Part shown: one piece after another, positions 42,231-49,843 of the stretch
Position numbering within the stretch: the first letter of the stretch is position 1
Layout: each line of letters starts with the position of its first letter
Assembly (NCBI RefSeq): GCF_027625935.1
Contig: NZ_CP115300.1
Coordinates: 6,262,001-6,326,000 of the forward strand
DNA from: Streptomyces camelliae
Lineage (GTDB): Bacteria > Actinomycetota > Actinomycetes > Streptomycetales > Streptomycetaceae
Length of the DNA: 64,000 bases
Direction of reading: 5' to 3'
Translations under genes and position numbers: made by a program
The notes under the pieces: generated by a model
The model's database searches: none
What the model was told of the DNA's origin: nothing
What the model saw: the letters and a program-made list of their open reading frames with translations, nothing else

Positions 42231-45194
42231 TCACACGGAGGTGACCGGCAGCCCGCCGGACGCCCGGCCGAGCAGGGTCAGACGTACGTCCCCGGGGCCC
42301 GACAGCGTGGTGAACTCCGACAGGACCGCCAGCGCGAGGGTGTTGGTGCCCCGGGTGCGCAGGACGCCGTTCGGCAGGACGAAGGTGTGCTGCGGGCCGA
42401 CGTTGTTGATGTACTGGCCCATGTTCCAGCCGTTGAGGAAGATCTGGGCGCGGTACGCCCGGTACTGGTCGTCCTCCAGGGTCAGGCCGATCGACGCGTC
42501 GACGTCGGCCGGCACGGACAGCCGGAAGCTGGTCCGGTACCAGGTCACGCCCTGGTACCGGGCCGCCCTCGGGAAGCTCACCGGCTCCCAGTCGTGGTCC
42601 GTCCGGTGGCCGGGCAGGTGCCAGCCCTCCCGCTCGCCGAACAGACCGCCGTTGTTCATCGCCCCGCGCACGGGGTCCACGGGCCCCTCGCCCTGGATCC
42701 GCCAACTCACCTTCGGGGAAGTCCCCTTGAAGGAGGCCGACATGAGCCCCCGCGCGGCCTTGTGCGTGTCCCGCGCACCGCCGTCCTCGTCGTGCTGCAT
42801 GCGTCGGACGAGCACGGACAGCACATGCCGGCCGGGCGAGCGCAGTGCCTCCCGCACCGGGAAGGCAGCCGTAGCCGACCAACTCCCCCGTCGGGCGGTC
42901 GAGTTCTTGTCCGGGACCGGCATCCGGTGGGTGCCCAGCGGCTCCCCGTCCAGCCAGGCCATCAACAGCCCCTGCGTGCCGCTGCTGTAGGCGAGGGAGA
43001 TCTCCTCCAGGCCGGTGGAGTCGCTGAAGGTGCCCCGGTACCAGACGTCCCCGTAGTGGAAGCCGTAGTCGTCCGCGAAGAGCACCGGGCCGCCGGTGGG
43101 GACGGGAGTCGTGCTGGACGACGTCCTCCTGTCGGCGATCTGCCAGCGGGAGTCGTCGAAGCTGGGCCCCACCTCGGGGTTCTCCCGCCGCATGCGCCAG
43201 CCGCCCAGCGCGGGCAGCCGCACCTCGGGCACGGCCGGCTGCAGACCGGTGGTCATCAGGCTGCCGGACAGGGTCACCCGGGTGGGCAGGGTGCGCCCGT
43301 TCCACACCAGTGTGTCGGTCCCGCGCGGCCCCCAGACCTCGATGGCCGTCGTGTCGATGACGTCACCGGTCAAGTGGACGGCCGAGCCCCGCACTTCGGC
43401 GTGGCGCAGCAGCGCCGGGCCGTAGACCAGCAGGGTCCCGGACGGGGTGTCGTACGGGAAGAGGCGTACGGAGGTGTCGTCGTCGCCGAAGAGGAGGACC
43501 AGCGGGGTGTCGCTGCCGCCCTTCTGCACCAGGACGCGGGTCAGCCCGCCGCTGCCGAGGGGGCTGGTCACGCGCAGCTCGTCGGCCTCGTCGTAGACCC
43601 AGGCGGCCTCCGGGTCCAGGCGCATGACGGACGGCTCCTGCGGAGTCTTCAGCACCAGCTCGGCCATGTCGTCCGTGCGGCCCGTGAACAGGGCGACGTC
43701 CTGCCGCCCGGCGGTCACACAGAAGACCGGCTGGGCGGTGGAGTACTTCAGTGTCCGCTCGCCGAGCTTCAGCCCGGTCGTCAGCAGCCGGGCGTCCTTG
43801 CCGGGCACGGTGATCCGCAGCCGGCCGGCGTCCGTGGGCAGCTCGCTGGTGACCGGGTCCGTGCCGTCGTTGCGGGCGACGTAGACATGGGCGCCGGTGT
43901 CCGCGTTGGTCAGGTGGTAGACCTTCAGCCCCTCGGCCCTGACGTCCTCCGCCCGGTCCAGCTTGGCGAAGTCCGGCACGCGCTGGAAGAGATGGCCGAG
44001 CTGGTGCATCGGCGCGATCTTCGCGGTGACGTTACGGGCCTCGTCGATGGCGGCGCCGTAGTCGTACGACGTGTAGACGACGGGCGCGGGCAGCCAGCCC
44101 CAGGAGGTCCCGCCGAAGGTCATGTAGACGTTGTGGAGCGTGAGTCCGTTGGCGAGGTTGGTCAGATAGAACCGCCGCTCGTACGCCGCGTCCCGCGTCC
44201 GCCGTGCCTCGCCGTACCCCTTGCCGTCGAACGAGGCCCCGCCCCACGGATCGAACCAGCCGCCGCCGAACTCGGGCACGAACCCGGGCGTGGACGGCGA
44301 GGCCCCGGCCCCGCCCTTGGCGCCACCTGCTCCGAAGACCCCCCAATCGGGCGGGTTCTGCGCGGGCGACGGATATCCGTCGAACCCGTACAGCCAGCCG
44401 CCCTTCTCCCCACCGGTGTCGAACGAGCCCGGCACCCAGTCCCCGTTCCGCCCCTTGTCGTTGTGGAAGAGCGGTACGTCGATGCCGTCGGCCCGCACCT
44501 TCTTGAACAGGTGGGACATGTACCGCCGCCCGGTGACGTCGTCCGCGTGGGCGTCGTACTCGTTCTCGATCTGGTAGAGCAGGATCGTGCCGTTGCCCTG
44601 GGTGAACAGGTGCTTGCGGGCGATCCGGTCGACCTGCGTGAGCCACTCGTCGACGTACGACAGATAGGTCGGATCGTCGGTGCGTGCCGTGCCCTTCGTG
44701 GCCGTCAGCCAGCCGGGGAAGCCGCCGCCGTCGACCTCGGCGTTGATGTACGGCCCGGGGCGCAGGACGACGTACAGCCCGGTCTCGGCGGCCATCCGCA
44801 GGAAGAGATCGAGGTCCCGGACGCCGGTGAAGTCGTAGGTGCCCGGCGCGGGGGAGTGGTAGTTCCAGGCGACGTAGATGCTGACGGCGTTGTAGCCGTG
44901 GGCCCGCATCTTCTGGAGGATGTCCCGCCACAGGGAGGGGCTGGGCAGCCGGAAGGGATGGAACTCCCCGGACCAGAGCACCACCCGTCTGCCGTCCACG
45001 AGCAGCGAGTACCGGTCGTACCCGATGGTGTGCCGCTCGCCGTCGGCCCGGGGCGGCAGGGGTGCCGGGCCGGTCGGCACACTGGCGCGCGCCGCGAACG
45101 CCGAGGGCGCGCCGGAGCCGCCGCTGCCGCCCAGGGCGAGCCCGAGCGCGGCAGAGCCGGCCAGGGCACTGAAAGTACGTCTGCTGAGCGCCAA
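42231..45194 (-). CDS. Secreted beta-galactosidase (GH35)
   Basis: A 987-residue exported enzyme. The N-terminus ALSRRTFSALAGSAALGLALGGSGG is a twin-arginine-type signal. The GH35 barrel (about 50-400) has the acid/base Glu in LLYQIENEYDAH (about 210) and the nucleophile Glu in GFVPEFGGGWFDPWG (about 310). Several beta domains follow up to the C-terminal jelly-roll (GWNMGQYINNVGPQHTFVLP). It removes terminal galactose, for example from arabinogalactan side chains, which would complement the arabinan operon facing it. No regulator adjoins except the divergent Rrf2 gene, whose link is unproven. Confidence 0.92.
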   Translation of the reverse strand: MALSRRTFSALAGSAALGLALGGSGGSGAPSAFAARASVPTGPAPLPPRADGERHTIGYDRYSLLVDGRRVVLWSGEFHPFRLPSPSLWRDILQKMRAHGYNAVSIYVAWNYHSPAPGTYDFTGVRDLDLFLRMAAETGLYVVLRPGPYINAEVDGGGFPGWLTATKGTARTDDPTYLSYVDEWLTQVDRIARKHLFTQGNGTILLYQIENEYDAHADDVTGRRYMSHLFKKVRADGIDVPLFHNDKGRNGDWVPGSFDTGGEKGGWLYGFDGYPSPAQNPPDWGVFGAGGAKGGAGASPSTPGFVPEFGGGWFDPWGGASFDGKGYGEARRTRDAAYERRFYLTNLANGLTLHNVYMTFGGTSWGWLPAPVVYTSYDYGAAIDEARNVTAKIAPMHQLGHLFQRVPDFAKLDRAEDVRAEGLKVYHLTNADTGAHVYVARNDGTDPVTSELPTDAGRLRITVPGKDARLLTTGLKLGERTLKYSTAQPVFCVTAGRQDVALFTGRTDDMAELVLKTPQEPSVMRLDPEAAWVYDEADELRVTSPLGSGGLTRVLVQKGGSDTPLVLLFGDDDTSVRLFPYDTPSGTLLVYGPALLRHAEVRGSAVHLTGDVIDTTAIEVWGPRGTDTLVWNGRTLPTRVTLSGSLMTTGLQPAVPEVRLPALGGWRMRRENPEVGPSFDDSRWQIADRRTSSSTTPVPTGGPVLFADDYGFHYGDVWYRGTFSDSTGLEEISLAYSSGTQGLLMAWLDGEPLGTHRMPVPDKNSTARRGSWSATAAFPVREALRSPGRHVLSVLVRRMQHDEDGGARDTHKAARGLMSASFKGTSPKVSWRIQGEGPVDPVRGAMNNGGLFGEREGWHLPGHRTDHDWEPVSFPRAARYQGVTWYRTSFRLSVPADVDASIGLTLEDDQYRAYRAQIFLNGWNMGQYINNVGPQHTFVLPNGVLRTRGTNTLALAVLSEFTTLSGPGDVRLTLLGRASGGLPVTSV

Positions 45195-45260
45195 GGTGGA
45201 TCCTCCCGGGCGGCGATCTTACGGGGCGCGGGTGCGGCCATTGTCCACGGAGCGACGCCT

Positions 45261-45266
45261 CACAAT
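45261..45266 (+). promoter_or_regulatory. Possible -10 box for a leaderless Rrf2-type gene
   Basis: CACAAT ends 6 nt before the ATG at 45273. No ribosome-binding site is near; a GGAG lies 20 nt upstream. TTGTCC at 45241-45246 is 14 nt from the hexamer, shorter than ideal. Confidence 0.3.
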
Positions 45267-45272
45267 GGACGC

Positions 45273-45731
45273 ATGAGGATCTCGGCACGGGCGGACTACG
45301 CGGTACGGGCGGTGCTGGAACTGGCCGTACGGCAGGGTAACGGCCCCGTGAAGGCGGAGGAAATCGCCGCCGTGCAGGACATCCCGCACAAGTTCCTGGA
45401 GGGCATCCTGGGCGACTGCCGGCGTGCCGGGATCGTGGAGAGCAGGCGGGGCGGAGGCGGCGGCTACCAGCTGGCGCGGGACGCGGCCGCGATCACGGTG
45501 GCGGACGTCGTCCGGGGCGTGGACGGCCCGATCGTGTCGGTACGCGGCGAACGCCCGACCGACCTGTCCTACACGGGCACGGCCCAGCCCCTGCTCCCGC
45601 TCTGGATCGCCCTGCGCGCGAACGTCCGCCGCATCCTGGAGGGCGTGACGATCGCGGACCTCGCGGCGGACACGCTGCCGGAGCCGGTCCGGGCGCTGGC
45701 GGCGGAACCGGCGGCGTGGGAGAACCCTTAG
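45273..45731 (+). CDS. Rrf2-family transcriptional regulator
   Basis: A 152-residue winged-helix repressor. The DNA-binding part is MRISARADYAVRAVLELAVRQ (about 1-21) through KAEEIAAVQDIPHKFLEGILGDCRRAGIVESRRGGGGGYQLAR. The Fe-S-binding three-Cys cluster of IscR and NsrR is missing; only one Cys remains (about 50), so it is not a canonical iron-sulfur sensor. It is divergent from GH35 and 81 nt upstream of the peptide ligase gene. Its target and signal are unknown. Confidence 0.9.
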   Translation: MRISARADYAVRAVLELAVRQGNGPVKAEEIAAVQDIPHKFLEGILGDCRRAGIVESRRGGGGGYQLARDAAAITVADVVRGVDGPIVSVRGERPTDLSYTGTAQPLLPLWIALRANVRRILEGVTIADLAADTLPEPVRALAAEPAAWENP

Positions 45732-45812
45732 GCTGCCTTCGAGAAGCGCGACCTTTGAGGCTTTCGTCCGGTGTTGTTCCGTGGGGCGAAGGCGCCCGAG
45801 GAGGAGGCAGCC

Positions 45813-47306
45813 GTGGAGACCCTGCGCCCGGCACAGGTCCACATCCAGAGCCGGGAGTGCGATCCGCTGATCCTGGGCCGGTTCCCCGGCGCGACGTTCT
45901 TCCCGGAGCGGCTGCTCGGCTGGGCGATCGTCGACACGGTGTGCCGGGCAGGCGGCCGTCTCCTGTACGTCACCGCCCCGCCGCCGCTGGACGCCGACGA
46001 GCAGGTCGACTACTACCTCGGGCTGCTGGGCGCCGGCCACGAGGGTGCGCGGAACCGGGTGAGCCTGGTGGGCGTGGACGACGTCAGCGCCCGATGGCTG
46101 AGCGAGAAGATCCTCGATCCGGACAACCCGCGGGCCGCGCAGGTCCGTGCGGTCGTCCGCGCGTTCGTGGACGGCCGGCGACGGGCCGGCGCCGACGTCC
46201 GGCTGAACTATTTCGAACCGTCCGCTCCGCTGGAGCGCTTCGCCCGGGAACTGGGCGTGCCCGGAAACCAGCCGCCCTCGTCCTGCATCCCGACGGGCAC
46301 CAAGCACTCCGGCCGCCGGCTGTTCGCCGAGGCGGGCATCCCGGTACCCGCGGGCTCCCCCGAGCTGTGCCACTCCGTCGCGGACCTGGCCGTGGAAGTG
46401 GCGCGGATGGCGCGGTCGGGGCACCGCGCGCTGGTCGTCAAGCTCGACGACGCCGCCTCAGGGGCCGGGCTCGGCAACGCGCTGCTGGATCTCGGCGACC
46501 TCGGCCTGTCGCCCGGGACGGACGACGACGCGCTGACCGAACGCGTGCTCGCCGCGCTGCCCCGGGCCACTCTGGTGGACCCCGGGATCACCTGGGGCGA
46601 CTACGTCCGGATGATCGGGAAGTCCGGCACCCTCGTGGAAGAGTGGATCAAGGACGACGCGCTGTGCAGCCCCAGCTTCCAGGGCAGGATCACCGAGGGC
46701 GGCGCGGTCGAGGCGGTCTCCACCCATGACCAGGTGCTTGCCGTCCACAGCCAGAGTTACGTCGGCTGCCGGTTCCCGGCGAACGCCGCATACCGGCACA
46801 CACTCATCGACTACGGGCTGCGTGTCGGCCGGGCGCTGCGGGAGCGCGGAGTGGACCGGGGCGACTACGGGGTGGACTTCCTCGCCCGGCCCACCGCCGG
46901 GGGCTGGCAGGTCCTCGGGTGCGAGATCAATCTGCGGGGCACGGGGACCAAGCACGCCTTCGGCATCGTCTCGGCGCTCCTGGGCACGCGCGCGACGCCG
47001 GACGGCCGCCTGGTCGTCGGCGGGCCCGGGGGCGCCGAGCGCGTCTACGAGGCGTCGGACAGCATCATGGACCCGCGCTACGTGGGCCTGCGGCCGGCGC
47101 ACCTGATCCGCGCGGTCACCGGGTCCCCCCTCGGTTACGACCCCGAGCGCGCGACCGGCGTGGTGCTGCACATGATGAGCGCCGCCGCCGAGGACGGGAA
47201 GTTCGGCGCGGTGTGCATCGGGGCGGACCGGGCCGAGGCGGCGGCGTTGCTGCGGGGGCTGCGGGAGCTGGTGGACGAGCAGGTGCGCGTGAAAAGCCGG
47301 ATGTGA
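45813..47306 (+). CDS. PGM1-related ATP-grasp peptide ligase
   Basis: About 497 residues. The N-terminal pre-ATP-grasp domain (about 1-140) is followed by an ATP-grasp fold (SCIPTGTKHSGRRLFAEAGIPVPAG, about 150-175; ALVVKLDDAASGAGLGNALLDL, about 210-230; DYGVDFLARPTAGGWQVLGCEINLRGTGTKHAFG, about 350-385). A C-terminal domain of the PGM1 type follows. Pgm1 from pheganomycin biosynthesis ligates a nonribosomal N-terminal amino acid to a ribosomal peptide, and relatives may ligate other peptides. The GTG at 45813 is preferred because GAGGAGGAGG stands 5 nt upstream; a GTG at 45771 is in frame. No obvious precursor peptide gene was found; the next gene encodes a secreted DUF4360 protein. Confidence 0.8.
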   Translation: METLRPAQVHIQSRECDPLILGRFPGATFFPERLLGWAIVDTVCRAGGRLLYVTAPPPLDADEQVDYYLGLLGAGHEGARNRVSLVGVDDVSARWLSEKILDPDNPRAAQVRAVVRAFVDGRRRAGADVRLNYFEPSAPLERFARELGVPGNQPPSSCIPTGTKHSGRRLFAEAGIPVPAGSPELCHSVADLAVEVARMARSGHRALVVKLDDAASGAGLGNALLDLGDLGLSPGTDDDALTERVLAALPRATLVDPGITWGDYVRMIGKSGTLVEEWIKDDALCSPSFQGRITEGGAVEAVSTHDQVLAVHSQSYVGCRFPANAAYRHTLIDYGLRVGRALRERGVDRGDYGVDFLARPTAGGWQVLGCEINLRGTGTKHAFGIVSALLGTRATPDGRLVVGGPGGAERVYEASDSIMDPRYVGLRPAHLIRAVTGSPLGYDPERATGVVLHMMSAAAEDGKFGAVCIGADRAEAAALLRGLRELVDEQVRVKSRM

Positions 47307-47471
47307 ATGGCCGGAGTTCGCCCTGCCGGGCCGGAGCGTGGCTTCCTACGATGCTCACGCCTCCCGTCCTTCACAGGTCCCACACAGTTTCTTCAAAGCT
47401 GAACGAGCGGCACGAACTGCACGGCGGACGGACCGGAGGCGCACCCCCCACTCGACGACATGGGAGAAACC

Positions 47472-48128
47472 ATGGCTGGTGGACTCCTCCTGAGCGGCGC
47501 CGTAGCCGCTCTGCTCACCACGGCGCTGCCCGCCCAACACACGCCCGCCTCGGGCGTGTTGGACAACCCGCCCCCGGACAAGATCGTCATCGACGTCGCG
47601 ACGGTGAACGGCTCCGGCTGCCCCGAGGGCACCGCGGCGGTCGCCGTCTCGCCGGACAACACCGCCTTCACGGTGACCTACAGCAACTACCTGGCGCAGG
47701 CCGGCGGCAATTCCGACCCCACGGCCTTCCGCAAGAACTGCCAGCTCAACCTGATCGTCCACGTCCCGCAGGGCTTCACCTACGCCATCGCCAGCGCCGA
47801 CTACCGCGGCTTCCTGTCCCTGCAGCCCGGCGCGAGCGCCACTCAGAAGGCCTCGTACTACTTCCAGGGCTCCCCGACCACCGTCCCCAAGAGCCACCCC
47901 TTCAGTGCTCCCTTCAACGACAACTGGGAGGCCACCGACAGCACGGACTGGGCCCAACTGGTCTGGGCGCCCTGCGGGGTGCTGCGCAACTTCAACATCA
48001 ACACCGAACTGAGAGTCAACGCCGGGACCCAGAACCCGGACAAGGTCAGCTTCATGACGATGGACTCGACGGACGGCGACATCAGCACGGTGTACCACCT
48101 GGCGTGGAAGGAGTGTCCGAGCGCGTAG
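47472..48128 (+). CDS. Secreted DUF4360 protein
   Basis: A 218-residue protein with a Sec signal peptide (about 1-25, GGLLLSGAVAALLTTALPA). The body matches DUF4360: VATVNGSGCPEGTAAVAVSPDNTAFTVTYSNY (about 44-75), FRKNCQLNLIVHVPQGFTYAIASADYRGF, and four Cys that probably form two disulfides. Members are exported, beta-rich and of unknown role in fungi and bacteria. GGGAGAA precedes the chosen ATG; an ATG 12 nt earlier is possible. It lies about 165 nt after the peptide ligase gene. Confidence 0.88.
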   Translation: MAGGLLLSGAVAALLTTALPAQHTPASGVLDNPPPDKIVIDVATVNGSGCPEGTAAVAVSPDNTAFTVTYSNYLAQAGGNSDPTAFRKNCQLNLIVHVPQGFTYAIASADYRGFLSLQPGASATQKASYYFQGSPTTVPKSHPFSAPFNDNWEATDSTDWAQLVWAPCGVLRNFNINTELRVNAGTQNPDKVSFMTMDSTDGDISTVYHLAWKECPSA

Positions 48129-48275
48129 GGAGACACGCGCCACGCCGATTACTGTGGGTAGGCGATGACTCGCGCGGGATCTTGCGGGTGAACGGCCGTT
48201 CGTCGGTTGACGTGTGGCGCCTTCGACCAGCAGTGATCGCGGTACGGGGCGCACGGGGGGCGCGCTGCAAGCGCG

Positions 48276-48304
48276 TTGAATGCCTTCGTGCGCCACCTTA
48301 TCGA
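48276..48304 (+). promoter_or_regulatory. Candidate promoter of the encapsulin/terpene cluster
   Basis: TTGAAT (48276-48281), 17 nt, TATCGA (48299-48304) is the best sigma-70-like pair in the 273-nt region before the shell gene. The -10 box is imperfect. No clear regulator site is seen. Confidence 0.35.
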
Positions 48305-48401
48305 TTACTGAACGTAAGCATGACTCTGGTACCCCTGTGTACGCAGCGTGACGACAGCAGGTCGTCGCGTCCCTACGTGCCAGGGAAGACGAGGTAGAGC
48401 C

Positions 48402-49838
48402 ATGCCCCTTGACACAGTGACAGCACCGGCGGGCCCGGAGTCCGAGCAGCAGCGCGAGCAGCAGAGCCTCAGCACCGCGGCGGCGCGCAATCTCGCCACC
48501 ACCACCAAGTCCGAACCCCAGATGCAGGGCATCAGCTCCCGCTGGGCGACCCGCATGCTGCCCTGGGTGAACGTGCCCGGCGCGACCTACCGGGTCAACC
48601 GCCGTCTGTCCTACACCGTCGGCGACGGCCGCGTGAGCTTCGTGAAGACCGGCCCCAAGGTCCAGGTGGTCCCCGCCGAACTGGGTGAACTGCCCCTGCT
48701 GCGCGGCTTCTCCGACGCCGACGCGCTCGGTGCGCTGGCCGACAAGTTCGTGCAGAAGGAGTTCGAGCCGGGCCAGGTCATCGTGCAGGCGGGCCGCAAG
48801 GCCGACCAGGTGTTCCTGATCGCGCACGGCAAGGTCGAGAAGATCGGCGAGGGTCCGTACGGCGAAGAGGCTGTGATCGGGCTCCTGGCCGACGGGGACA
48901 CCTTCGGCGGCCGGGTGATGTCCGGCCAGGCCAAGAAGTGGGAGTTCACGGCCCGTGCCGCGACCGCCACGACCGTCCTCGCGCTGCCGCTGACCGCGTA
49001 CAAGGCGGTCGCCGACCGCTACGAGGCACTGCGCGCGCATGTGCAGCACATCAGCTCCAACGGGCATCAGCGGCACCGCAAGCTGAACCGGTCGGGCGAG
49101 GCGGCGATCGAGCTCAGCTCGGGGCACGTGGGCGAGGAGACCCTGCCGCAGACCTTCGCCGACTACGAACTCGCGCCGCGTGAGTACGAGTTGAGCGTGG
49201 CGCAGACGGTGCTGCGGGTGCACAGCAGGGTGGCCGACCTCTTCAACGAGCCGATGAACCAGACCCAGCAGCAGCTGCGGCTGACCATCGAGGCGTTGCG
49301 CGAGCGGCAGGAGCACGAGCTGATCAACAACGAGGAGTTCGGTCTGCTCAACAACGCCGACTTCGATCAGCGGATCTCCACCTACTCGGGCCCGCCGACC
49401 CCGGATGACATGGACGAGCTGCTGAGCATGCGGCGCAAGACCCGCTGTTTCCTCGCCCATCCCAAGGCGATCGCCGCGTTCGGCCGCCAGTGCAACAAGC
49501 GGGGCATCTACTTCGGCAGCATCGATCTGCACGGCAACCAGATCCCCGCGTGGCGCGGGGTGCCGCTGCTGCCGTGCGGCAAGATCCCGATCAGTGAGCA
49601 GGGCACGTCGTCGATCATCGCCATGCGCACCGGCGAGGACGACCAGGGTGTCATCGGCCTGTACCAGACCGGGATCCCGGACGAGGTCGAGCCCGGCCTG
49701 AACGTCCGCTTCATGGGCATCAACGAGCAGGCGATCATCTCCTACCTGGTCAGCACCTACTACTCGGCGGCCGTCCTGGTGCCCGACGCCCTCGGCGTCC
49801 TGGAGAACGTCGAGATCGCCCGCACGAACGGGAGCTGA
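48402..49838 (+). CDS. Family 2B encapsulin shell protein with cyclic-nucleotide-binding-like insertion
   Basis: A 478-residue shell protein of the HK97 fold, family 2B, in which a CNMP-binding-like domain (about 95-215: [50 protein letters not shown]) is inserted into the coat protein. The shell part includes [56 protein letters not shown] and the C-terminal [41 protein letters not shown]. The phosphate cassette of true cAMP proteins (FGE-x-A...R-x-A) is changed to FGGRVMSGQ, so nucleotide binding is doubtful. The shell encloses the terpene cyclase of the next gene, as shown for 2-methylisoborneol clusters in the recent literature. Often mislabelled as Crp regulators. GAGGTAGAG precedes the ATG. 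Confidence 0.93.
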   Translation: MPLDTVTAPAGPESEQQREQQSLSTAAARNLATTTKSEPQMQGISSRWATRMLPWVNVPGATYRVNRRLSYTVGDGRVSFVKTGPKVQVVPAELGELPLLRGFSDADALGALADKFVQKEFEPGQVIVQAGRKADQVFLIAHGKVEKIGEGPYGEEAVIGLLADGDTFGGRVMSGQAKKWEFTARAATATTVLALPLTAYKAVADRYEALRAHVQHISSNGHQRHRKLNRSGEAAIELSSGHVGEETLPQTFADYELAPREYELSVAQTVLRVHSRVADLFNEPMNQTQQQLRLTIEALRERQEHELINNEEFGLLNNADFDQRISTYSGPPTPDDMDELLSMRRKTRCFLAHPKAIAAFGRQCNKRGIYFGSIDLHGNQIPAWRGVPLLPCGKIPISEQGTSSIIAMRTGEDDQGVIGLYQTGIPDEVEPGLNVRFMGINEQAIISYLVSTYYSAAVLVPDALGVLENVEIARTNGS

Positions 49839-49843
49839 CGGCG

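Noticed and set aside
42387..45731. A 1114-codon open frame on the plus strand
   Set aside because: It is antisense to the GH35 gene for most of its length and only becomes a real protein (Rrf2) at its end, and that in the frame starting at 45273.
48402..49838. Crp/Fnr-type transcriptional regulator
   Set aside because: There is a CNMP-like domain but no C-terminal helix-turn-helix. The remaining sequence matches encapsulin shell and the neighbours are its cargo pathway.
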